DNA of 38,105 nucleotides, from positions 1 to 38,105 of the forward strand of contig BNVH01000031.1 of NCBI GenBank assembly GCA_025997955.1, written 5' to 3'. The notes below the pieces were generated by a model, which did not search any database, had not been told where the DNA came from, and worked only from the letters and a program-made list of their open reading frames with translations. Below, one piece after another: positions 1-6,715 of this stretch (positions are counted from its first letter, which is position 1; every line of letters starts with the position of its first letter). A program made the translations under genes and the position numbers. The DNA comes from Synergistales bacterium. Its GTDB lineage: Bacteria > Synergistota > Synergistia > Synergistales > Aminobacteriaceae.

Positions 1-34
1 CTTCAATATTTGCAAATTTTTCTTTTATATTCAA
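1..34 (-). CDS. 5' end of an unknown gene running off the left edge
   Basis: On the minus strand a GAGGTG ribosome binding site (positions 46-41) lies 6 bases before a TTG codon at 34-32. The frame stays open to the edge and reads MNIKEKFANIE. A good sigma-70 type promoter (TTAACA, 17 bases, GATAAT) sits just upstream. Only 11 residues are visible, so the product cannot be named. The call rests on the promoter, ribosome binding site and spacing together, not on homology. Confidence 0.4.
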   Translation of the reverse strand, partial: MNIKEKFANIE

Positions 35-71
35 CTTTTTCACCTCAATAATATTTTTTTGCTTTCTGTAT

Positions 72-100
72 ATTATCAAGGTTTTATGTGTTTTTGTTAA
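72..100 (-). promoter_or_regulatory. Sigma-70 type promoter for the left-edge gene
   Basis: Read on the minus strand: -35 TTAACA at 100-95, a 17-base spacer, and -10 GATAAT at 77-72. The expected start of transcription is near 65, giving a leader of about 30 bases before the TTG start at 34. Both boxes differ from consensus by one base. Divergent from galK. Confidence 0.5.
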
Positions 101-119
101 GACTGAAAATTTTATGAAA

Positions 120-300
120 CGGCCGTGAGTTACCTTAAAATTGAACTGCGTTGACGAGGTACACAGACATAACCCGCGCCCGATGGGTCCGCTAAAATCG
201 GGTGAATACGGGACAGACAATGATATAATCATCAACAACAGGTGCGTCAGTTTGGTGTACGTAATATAGTCGGGTGAGAGTCCCGACCTGATCTTTCGTT
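120..300 (+). other. Structured non-coding segment, possible group II intron or RNA relic
   Basis: No open frame with a ribosome binding site is seen here, but short perfect hairpins are. CCCGAT (179-184) pairs with ATCGGG (197-202). GTCGGG (269-274) pairs with CCCGAC (282-287) around a 7-base loop. A GTGCG at 242-246 matches the 5' consensus of group II introns, and the GGTGAGAGTCC-like loop recalls their domain I. No intron-encoded protein, domain V or 3' end follows, because galK begins at 372. It could instead be a leader RNA or a decayed repeat. The assignment is a guess; only the stems are seen directly. Confidence 0.25.
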
Positions 301-342
301 GGCGGGAAATAAAAATCAAAACATAGCATTTGTCTTACACTT

Positions 343-364
343 TATAATGGGAGGTTAAAGGAGG
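343..364 (+). promoter_or_regulatory. galK -10 box and ribosome binding site
   Basis: A perfect TATAAT lies at 343-348, and an AAAGGAGG ribosome binding site at 357-364, 7 bases before the galK ATG. No convincing -35 box lies 16-18 bases upstream, so the promoter is either activator dependent or a chance match in AT-rich sequence. If used, it gives a very short leader. Confidence 0.35.
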
Positions 365-371
365 CAACCGT

Positions 372-1658
372 ATGACACAATCGTCAATATTGGCCGAAAA
401 AATCAGGAGCGGCGGATATGACGCGGCTTTTTCGGCTCTTTATGGCGCAAACGACGCTACGATAGCTGCTCAGCGAGCGCGTTATATAGAAACAATCAAT
501 CTGTTTGAAAAATCTTACGGCCTTGCTCGCGAGGTCAGCCTTTACTCGGCGCCGGGAAGAGTGGAGCTGTGCGGCAATCACACGGATCACAACAACGGCA
601 TAGTCATGGCCGCCGCTATAAACTTAGATATAATAGCCGTGGTCTCGAAATCCGATAAACCGGTCATACGGCTGAGGTCATACGGGTTTAATGAAGAGGA
701 CGCCGTGGAACTGTCGCGCCTTTTGCCCGTGGAGAGCGAAGTCAACAGGTCGGCCTCAATAATAAGAGGGGTGGCGGCGGGTTTCAGGGACAGGAGCGGG
801 AGCATTGGGGGCTTTGACGCCTACACCACTTCCGACGTTCTGAAGGGCAGCGGACTTTCGAGCTCAGCGGCTTTCGAGGTAGCCGTCGGCACTATTTTGA
901 ACGGCGAATACAACGAAGGTCGGTTTGACGCAGTTACGCTCGGAATAATCGGACAGACGGCTGAAAATAAATTCTTCGGCAAGCCTTCGGGTTTGATGGA
1001 TCAGGTGGCATGTTCCGTCGGAGGGGCTATAACCATCGACCTGAAAGACCCGTCCGCGCCGGTCGTGAAAAAGCTCCCCCTCGACCTCTCCTCGCACAAT
1101 CTTTGTTTGGTGGTCACGGACACGCAAGGAAGCCACTCGGATTTAACGGACGACTACGCCGCCATCAGGCGCGAGATGGAGTCCGTAGCCGCCTTTTACG
1201 GGAAAAAATGTCTCCGTGAGGTCGATTACGGGACGTTACTCGCGCAAATTGCTGAAATACGTATAGCTGTCGGGGACAGAGCCATTTTGCGATCCATTCA
1301 CTATTTTGAGGAATGCCGGCGCGTATTGAACGCCATAGACGCGCTTGAAAAAGACGATACGGAGCGTTTCCTCGAAATTATATTGGAGAGCGGGCATTCG
1401 TCGTTCGAGTTCAACCAAAACGCCTACGCCATAAAGACTCCCGACAGACAGGAAGTCTCGGTGGGGCTCGCAGTCTCGCAGACCGTCCTGAACGGGCGAG
1501 GGGCATGGCGTCTCCAGGGCGGAGGGTTTGCCGGGACTATTCAGGCTTTTGTGCCAAAATCGCTGCTCGACAAGTATCGCGCCTCTATGCGCGCTACGTT
1601 TGGCCCGGGCGCCTGTCACGTTCTGAGCGTGCGCGAGATGGGCGGCGTCAGGCTGTAA
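372..1658 (+). CDS. galK: Galactokinase (GHMP kinase family)
   Basis: Cytoplasmic enzyme that phosphorylates galactose at C1 with ATP, the first committed step of the Leloir pathway. The galactokinase signature PGRVELCGNHTDHNNG is at residues 61-76. The GHMP ATP-binding loop GSGLSSSAA is at about 159-167, the catalytic Asp is in SGLMDQ (Asp210), and the C-terminal GHMP segment GRGAWRLQGGGFAGT is near 380. At 428 residues it is slightly longer than the usual 380-400. The ATG has a strong AAAGGAGG site 7 bases upstream. No other Leloir gene is adjacent, so it looks like a single-gene unit. Another sugar kinase of the same family (such as N-acetylgalactosamine kinase) cannot be excluded, but the signature fits GalK best. 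Confidence 0.9.
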   Translation: MTQSSILAEKIRSGGYDAAFSALYGANDATIAAQRARYIETINLFEKSYGLAREVSLYSAPGRVELCGNHTDHNNGIVMAAAINLDIIAVVSKSDKPVIRLRSYGFNEEDAVELSRLLPVESEVNRSASIIRGVAAGFRDRSGSIGGFDAYTTSDVLKGSGLSSSAAFEVAVGTILNGEYNEGRFDAVTLGIIGQTAENKFFGKPSGLMDQVACSVGGAITIDLKDPSAPVVKKLPLDLSSHNLCLVVTDTQGSHSDLTDDYAAIRREMESVAAFYGKKCLREVDYGTLLAQIAEIRIAVGDRAILRSIHYFEECRRVLNAIDALEKDDTERFLEIILESGHSSFEFNQNAYAIKTPDRQEVSVGLAVSQTVLNGRGAWRLQGGGFAGTIQAFVPKSLLDKYRASMRATFGPGACHVLSVREMGGVRL

Positions 1659-1738
1659 CAAATACGAGCGTCCCTCGTTTACAAAAACCCGCGCTATCTT
1701 GATTCGGAGGAGAATGGGGAAACTCAAAAAACTCATTA

Positions 1739-1767
1739 TTGCATTTTGGATAAAAATTTGATAATAT
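1739..1767 (+). promoter_or_regulatory. Sigma-70 type promoter for the FIST-kinase operon
   Basis: -35 TTGCAT at 1739-1744, a 17-base spacer, -10 TAATAT at 1762-1767. The expected start is near 1774, leaving about 55 bases of leader before the FIST gene start at 1829. It lies in the only AT-rich stretch between galK and the FIST gene. Confidence 0.5.
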
Positions 1768-1828
1768 AAGAAATGTTATATATTTGCGCGGTCGCGGGGT
1801 ATTCGGGACACGGAGGAAGTCAAAAGCT

Positions 1829-3007
1829 ATGATACGTTCCACAACATTGTTCACTTACGAATTTGACGAACGCGACATCGCGGTTGAGGAAATTACTGCG
1901 CAGTTAAGCGAGTTTTCGCTTCTTAAACACACAGCGGGTATTCTTATGTGCGACACGGAATTTATAGATTCCGGCGTGTATGGCGCAGTGTGCGCCGTTT
2001 TGCCGTTCCCTGTAGTTGGTACTTCGACTATGACGCAAGCCGTTGACGGCGAGGCGGGTATGCTTATGCTTACCGTTATGGTGTTTACGAGCGACGACGT
2101 ATTTTTTGAAGTAGGATATACGGACGAGATAACCCCCGGAGGCGACGTAACCGCGCAGTCTAAGCGGGCGGTTGAGGCGGCGGCAATGAGGTTGCCGTCC
2201 GCGCCTAAGCTCGTTTTCGCGTTCCCGCCGCTTATCGCGGAAAACGCGGGCGACGAATATATATACGCGTTTGAGTCTGTCTGCCCAAACACTCCGGTAT
2301 TCGGTACGCTCGCGGTGGACGATTCTATCACCTTTGAACATTGTTTCACTCTTTGTAGCGGCGTTGAATCGCAAAATAAAATTGCTTTTATCCTCCTTGC
2401 GGGCGAAGTGTCCCCGCGCTTTTTTATGGCAACGATAGCCGACGCGAGCAAGCTGCCGTACAGCGGCGAAATCACTAAGAGCAAGGGGCATATTGTTCAG
2501 AAGATAAACGATTTTCCCGTGAGCGAATATTTTGAAAACATAGGTTTCGCCAAGAATGGCAAATTAGACATGGGTTTGCAGTTTGTTCCGTTTTTGATGA
2601 ATTTTAAGAAACGAAACGACAGCGACGATATTCCCGTCGTCCGCGCAATGATAACTTTCGATGAAAACGGCTACGGTGTTTGCCGCGGATATATGGACGA
2701 AGGGTCTGTGTTTGTGTTGACTAACCCGAGCGCCGATGAAATTTTCAAATCTTCCGAAGAATTGATGGAACGCCTTTGCGCCGTGCCTGACAGACAGGCG
2801 ACGATTATTTTCTCTTGCGTCGTCCGCCGCATGATGTTTGGCACAGAACCGCTTCGAGAAGCCGAACTGGCGGTCGAGAAACTGAGCGGCGAGCCGTTTA
2901 TGCTTGCCTACTCCGGCGGCGAAATATGCCCGACCTCCCATAACCCCAGCGAAAATCGCGTAACAAACCGCTTTCATAATTATTCAATTATAGCTTGCGT
3001 ATTATAG
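1829..3007 (+). CDS. FIST-domain sensor protein (FIST N and C domains)
   Basis: A 392-residue soluble protein without signal peptide or membrane segments. The N-terminal half carries FIST-type features (a GTSTMTQAVDG turn, a core with VFAFPPLIAENAGDEYIYA, then the VFGTLAVDD step) and the second half resembles FIST_C, ending with PFMLAYSGGEICPTS and a final hydrophobic strand. FIST proteins are putative small-ligand sensors, often encoded beside signal transduction proteins. I chose the ATG at 1829 because CGGAGGAAG (1811-1819) precedes it by 9 bases; an in-frame TTG at 1784 has no such site. The stop is 19 bases before the histidine kinase, so the two are probably co-transcribed. The ligand is not predictable from sequence. 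Confidence 0.8.
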   Translation: MIRSTTLFTYEFDERDIAVEEITAQLSEFSLLKHTAGILMCDTEFIDSGVYGAVCAVLPFPVVGTSTMTQAVDGEAGMLMLTVMVFTSDDVFFEVGYTDEITPGGDVTAQSKRAVEAAAMRLPSAPKLVFAFPPLIAENAGDEYIYAFESVCPNTPVFGTLAVDDSITFEHCFTLCSGVESQNKIAFILLAGEVSPRFFMATIADASKLPYSGEITKSKGHIVQKINDFPVSEYFENIGFAKNGKLDMGLQFVPFLMNFKKRNDSDDIPVVRAMITFDENGYGVCRGYMDEGSVFVLTNPSADEIFKSSEELMERLCAVPDRQATIIFSCVVRRMMFGTEPLREAELAVEKLSGEPFMLAYSGGEICPTSHNPSENRVTNRFHNYSIIACVL

Positions 3008-3026
3008 TTAGGATTGGAGTACCTAT

Positions 3027-5126
3027 ATGGACGAGGAAGAACTGCAATTACTCGCGAAAATAAAAGAATCCGAAACCGAAATACGAAGGCTGAAAAGGGA
3101 GTTGCGCGCGAAAGACAGACTTATAGAAACTTTCAGTCTCAATGTGACCACCAAAGAAAACTTTTTTAGGTCAATGCTTGCGGATAGACTTCAACAGGAT
3201 AGATATATCAGTCAATTGTTGCTAAATTCCCCCGATATTATTTTTATATTAGACAACAATAAAAAATATCTGTTAGGAACGCAATCCGCCGCCGATTTTA
3301 TTGGCGCGGAAGAAGCCTCGACGCTTACCGGACGCGATTTCGGTGGTATGACCGAACGATATTTACCAGGTGAATTCGGCAAAACATTGCTTTCCGCGAT
3401 ACAATCCGTGTTTGAAACAGGCTCCGCGCAATTATTTAACGCGTCGCGTAGGGGGCGCGAATATGACGCGCGTGTTGTTAAGCTCACCGACGAACGCGGC
3501 GATATGATGGGCGCGCTGGTTCTTATACACGACAATACGGAACTGATAACCGCGAAATCGCTGGCCGAACAGGCAAGCGCGGCAAAAGGCTCGTTTTTGA
3601 GCAATATGAGCCACGAGATGCGCACACCTATGAACGTGATAATCGGTATGACGGCGATAGGCAAGAGCGCGAACAACATGGAACGCAAGAACTACGCCTT
3701 TGAAAAGATAGAGGAAGCCGGCGCCCACCTGTTGGGTGTTATTAATGACGTTTTGGATATGAGCAAGATAGAGGCGGGCAAGCTGGAGCTTTCGCCCATA
3801 GATTTCCACTTTGAGAAGATGCTGCGGAAGGCCGTGTCCATCATCAGCTTTAAGACGATGGAAAAACGCCAGCGCCTAAGCGTCCATTTAGACCCCGATA
3901 TTCCTCATTGCCTGTTCGGCGACGAGCAGCGTCTTAGCCAAGTTATCACGAACCTCTTTTCAAACGCCATCAAATTCACGCCGGAAGAGGGGCTTATCAC
4001 CCTAACCGCCGAAATAGTCAACAAAGAGGAAGCGGCAAAGACAGATGTCGTGGAACTGCGCGTAGCCGTAAAGGACACCGGCATAGGCATAAGCCCGGAG
4101 CAGCAGGATAATTTGTTTAAATCGTTCCAGCAAGCGGAATCTTCCACAAGTCGTAAATTCGGCGGCACGGGACTGGGATTGGCGATAAGCAAGCGTATAG
4201 TGGAACTTATGGACGGCCACATTTGGATAGAGAGCGAACTTGACAGCGGGAGTGAGTTTATTTTCACCGTTAAGCTTAGAAAAGGCGCGGTGCTGTCTAA
4301 ACATAGACTAGACCCGCGCATAAACTGGGGCAATTTGAGGGTGCTCGTCGTAGACGACAGTGAAGAGATTACTTCCTACTTTCTGTCATTGTTTGAGCGC
4401 ATTAAAGTTGTGTGCGATGTCGCTTTCAGCGGCTTGGAAGCAATAACGCTTATCGAGAAGAACGGCGACTATAATATTTATTTCGTGGATTGGAAGATGC
4501 CCGGTATGAACGGCGTGGAGCTGACCAAGTGCATACGCGCCCGCGCAGGCGGCACAAAGAGCATTGTAACGATAATAAGCGCCTCGGAGTGGAGCGAAAT
4601 CCAATCCGAGGCGACGGGCGTATCGATAGATAAATACCTGTTAAAGCCCCTTTTCGCGTCCGTCATTATGGACTGCATAAGCGAATGTTTGGGCGGCGGA
4701 GCGCTTTTGGACGGGAGCGAGAAGAGTTCTAGTGGCGTGTTCAAGGGGTGCAAGTTCCTACTCGCTGAAGACGTGGAGATAAACAGGGAGATTTTGACAG
4801 GGTTGCTGGAAGGCACGGACGTGGAGATAGACTGCGCCGAAAATGGCGCGGAAGCTGTGAAGATGTTCTCTGATAACCCCGACAAATACAGTTTGATTTT
4901 TATGGATATGCAGATGCCGGAGATGGACGGCTTAGAAGCCACGCGCCGCATAAGAGCGCTTGATATAGACCGAGCGCGGGAAATTCCCATAATCGCTATG
5001 ACCGCCAATGTGTTCCGCGAGGATATTGATATGTGCATTAAGGCGGGTATGAATGACCATATGGGGAAGCCGATTGACTTGGACGATGTGATGGAGAAGC
5101 TGAATTTGTATTGGAAGCGGGATTAG
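3027..5126 (+). CDS. Cytoplasmic hybrid histidine kinase with PAS and two receiver domains
   Basis: A 699-residue hybrid sensor kinase. Order of parts: N-terminal coiled coil (about 1-45), PAS-like domain (about 60-170), HisKA with H-box SNMSHEMRTPMN (phospho-acceptor His196), HATPase_c with an N-box around NLFSNAIKFTPEEG and glycine boxes DTGIGI and GGTGLGLAISK, then two receiver domains. Receiver 1 has VVDDSEE and acceptor Asp488 in VDWKMPG; receiver 2 has the acid pair in LLAEDVE and acceptor Asp627 in MDMQMPEMDG. No transmembrane segment or DNA-binding output domain is visible, so it senses an internal signal and must pass phosphate to another protein or act by binding. The FIST protein encoded just upstream is the natural sensory partner. 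A 13-bp hairpin follows the stop. Confidence 0.93.
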   Translation: MDEEELQLLAKIKESETEIRRLKRELRAKDRLIETFSLNVTTKENFFRSMLADRLQQDRYISQLLLNSPDIIFILDNNKKYLLGTQSAADFIGAEEASTLTGRDFGGMTERYLPGEFGKTLLSAIQSVFETGSAQLFNASRRGREYDARVVKLTDERGDMMGALVLIHDNTELITAKSLAEQASAAKGSFLSNMSHEMRTPMNVIIGMTAIGKSANNMERKNYAFEKIEEAGAHLLGVINDVLDMSKIEAGKLELSPIDFHFEKMLRKAVSIISFKTMEKRQRLSVHLDPDIPHCLFGDEQRLSQVITNLFSNAIKFTPEEGLITLTAEIVNKEEAAKTDVVELRVAVKDTGIGISPEQQDNLFKSFQQAESSTSRKFGGTGLGLAISKRIVELMDGHIWIESELDSGSEFIFTVKLRKGAVLSKHRLDPRINWGNLRVLVVDDSEEITSYFLSLFERIKVVCDVAFSGLEAITLIEKNGDYNIYFVDWKMPGMNGVELTKCIRARAGGTKSIVTIISASEWSEIQSEATGVSIDKYLLKPLFASVIMDCISECLGGGALLDGSEKSSSGVFKGCKFLLAEDVEINREILTGLLEGTDVEIDCAENGAEAVKMFSDNPDKYSLIFMDMQMPEMDGLEATRRIRALDIDRAREIPIIAMTANVFREDIDMCIKAGMNDHMGKPIDLDDVMEKLNLYWKRD

Positions 5127-5132
5127 TTATGA

Positions 5133-5164
5133 CTCGGCGGGGCGAGCAAGTTCGTCCCGCCGAG
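5133..5164. terminator. Strong hairpin between convergent genes
   Basis: CTCGGCGGGGCGA (5133-5145) pairs over 13 bp (one G-U) with TCGTCCCGCCGAG (5152-5164) around a 6-base loop. It lies between the ends of the histidine kinase (plus) and tctC (minus), so it can serve both. No T-run follows on either strand, so it is either an atypical intrinsic terminator or a 3'-end stabilising structure. Confidence 0.6.
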
Positions 5165-5179
5165 GCTAAGAATAAAATT

Positions 5180-6226
5180 TCACCTTGTAACGTATTGCTT
5201 ATGAAGGTCTTTATAACTCGCGATAGTGGCGTCGATGCTTTTGAATATCGGATTCTGCTCTTCCGGCGGGATGTAAGTCGGCCAGCTCAACGCCTTGATA
5301 TCTGCCTGCCAAGCTGTATCCTCGCACATTTTTTTAACGGCTGCGCTTATCGCGTTGTAGGCTTCGTCTGGAATATCGGCTTTGACGATGAAGGACAAAA
5401 TAGGCTTTATGCTAAGAGCCGGGAGATCTTCCATCTTGTAGCCAAGGCGCGTTTCGAAATCCCTCATGGTCGGGAATACGTCCTTGTAGGCGCATCCGTC
5501 CGGGTACTCCGAGACAAATCCGGCAAGAACCCTGAACTGCGGATGGTCGATAAAGTCTTTGCGCGCTACGCCTATGATTGCGACGTCAACATCGCCGGTA
5601 ATGAGGTCGGTCTGAATGGAGCCGGAACCGTCGTAAAACACCCAGTTGAATTTTACGCCGAAAGTCCTCTCTATTTCGATCACCCACAGATCGTCCAAAC
5701 GTCCGGGGCCCAGACTCGCCAGCGTTATGTCCTTTTCGGGGCGTTTTCTGGCATCCTCAATCAGGTCCGCGAAATCCTTCCAGGGCGAGGTTTTGAGAGA
5801 TACGAGTCCCATTGTTCCCATATTGGCGTAAATACCAGTTCCTTTCCAGTCGGAAAGCTTCCACGGCACGGAGGTCGGCGACAGGCTTGTGTAGGACCAT
5901 ATACCGTCGGTAGTTGCGGTGTATATTGCGGTATAACCGTCATTTTTACCGGCAAACACGGAGTTGGTGCCGACAAGACCGCCGGATCCGGGAATGTTCT
6001 GTACTACAACCGGTATGCCGAGGTACTTTTCAATATAAGGAGCGCAAACCCGGCAAATGGCATCCGTCGCTCCTCCCGGATTGTATCCGGCCACGAGATG
6101 AAATTCCCTGCCTTTCTCAGGCCAGCTGGAAGCCGCCAAAGAAATACTGCCGTTTCCGAACAAGATGATAGTCAAAACAAACAAAAATACCACTCGCGAC
6201 GCAAAACCATGTTTACTGCTTTTCAT
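5180..6226 (-). CDS. TctC-family periplasmic substrate-binding protein (TTT system 1)
   Basis: Extracytoplasmic solute receptor of a tripartite tricarboxylate transporter. An N-terminal signal peptide (basic MKSSKHGFASR, then a hydrophobic VVFLFVLTIILF core and a small-residue SLAAS cleavage region) precedes the mature domain. Typical TctC ligand-loop features follow: GYNPGGATDAICR, then PGSGGLVGTNSVFAGKNDGY, then SLGPGRLDD. The family binds carboxylates through two loops and a bridging water; the ligand here is unknown. I chose the ATG at 6226 because GGGAGGG lies 7 bases upstream; a TTG two codons earlier would sit on top of that site. It is the last gene of the minus-strand island, after fused tctA-tctB and a relic of a second tctC. 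Length 348 residues, slightly longer than usual. Confidence 0.9.
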   Translation of the reverse strand: MKSSKHGFASRVVFLFVLTIILFGNGSISLAASSWPEKGREFHLVAGYNPGGATDAICRVCAPYIEKYLGIPVVVQNIPGSGGLVGTNSVFAGKNDGYTAIYTATTDGIWSYTSLSPTSVPWKLSDWKGTGIYANMGTMGLVSLKTSPWKDFADLIEDARKRPEKDITLASLGPGRLDDLWVIEIERTFGVKFNWVFYDGSGSIQTDLITGDVDVAIIGVARKDFIDHPQFRVLAGFVSEYPDGCAYKDVFPTMRDFETRLGYKMEDLPALSIKPILSFIVKADIPDEAYNAISAAVKKMCEDTAWQADIKALSWPTYIPPEEQNPIFKSIDATIASYKDLHKQYVTR

Positions 6227-6338
6227 TATCAATCCCTCCCAGATATGTTTTATTTTCTCGCCACGTTCGGCCCGTGAGCCGCTTCAGGCGACGACTGGAA
6301 CTATTCGAAACGTCCAGTTGCGTAAATGAGTACAAACA

Positions 6339-6588
6339 CTACCTGACGACATACTGCTTGTGCAGATCTATATAGCTCTCTATGGTCGAGTTTATCTCGT
6401 TAAATATTCGATCTTGCTTGTCCGCTGGAATATAGGCCGGCCAGATTATATCCTTGATTTTCCCCTGCCATTCCTTATCCGCGCACATTTTTCTGACAGC
6501 CTCGCATATTGCGTAGTAAGCCTCGTCCGGAACATCCGATTTTACTATATAGGTGAAAATAGTCTCTATGTTCAGGGACGGAAGGTCT
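6339..6588 (-). pseudogene. C-terminal relic of a second tctC
   Basis: Translating the minus strand ending at the TAG at 6341-6339 gives about 82 residues that align end to end with the C-terminus of the downstream intact TctC. Both share DLP, then VK(A/S)D(I/V)PDEAY, VKKMC/VRKMC, the WP.YIP step and a terminal LHKQYV(T/V)R. Going upstream the frame hits TGA at about 6588, with no start codon or ribosome binding site, and no further TctC sequence is recognisable up to tctA-tctB. It is therefore a 5'-truncated copy left from a tandem duplication or from replacement of an original tctC. The rest of the 489-base gap (6227-6338 and 6589-6715) holds nothing I recognise. Confidence 0.85.
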
Positions 6589-6715
6589 CATTTGCTATTC
6601 CTCCTGTAGTCTCAAAATAAACCAACGTAAGACAACCTGCTTTGTCATACGATAAGCTTTTAACCGTAATTTTCCTAGCTTCAGCGCCTCGTCGTCGCGC
6701 CTATGCAGTTTTTGT

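Noticed and set aside
1714..1761. 15-codon frame MGKLKKLIIAFWIKI after GGAGGA
   Set aside because: A good ribosome binding site is present, but so short a frame overlapping a likely promoter is expected by chance and shows no attenuator structure.
5111..6277. 388-codon plus-strand open frame
   Set aside because: It is antisense to the well-supported tctC on the minus strand and has no recognisable domain, signal or ribosome binding site.
6360..6620. 86-codon plus-strand open frame
   Set aside because: It is the reverse of the tctC relic on the minus strand, whose translation matches TctC clearly.
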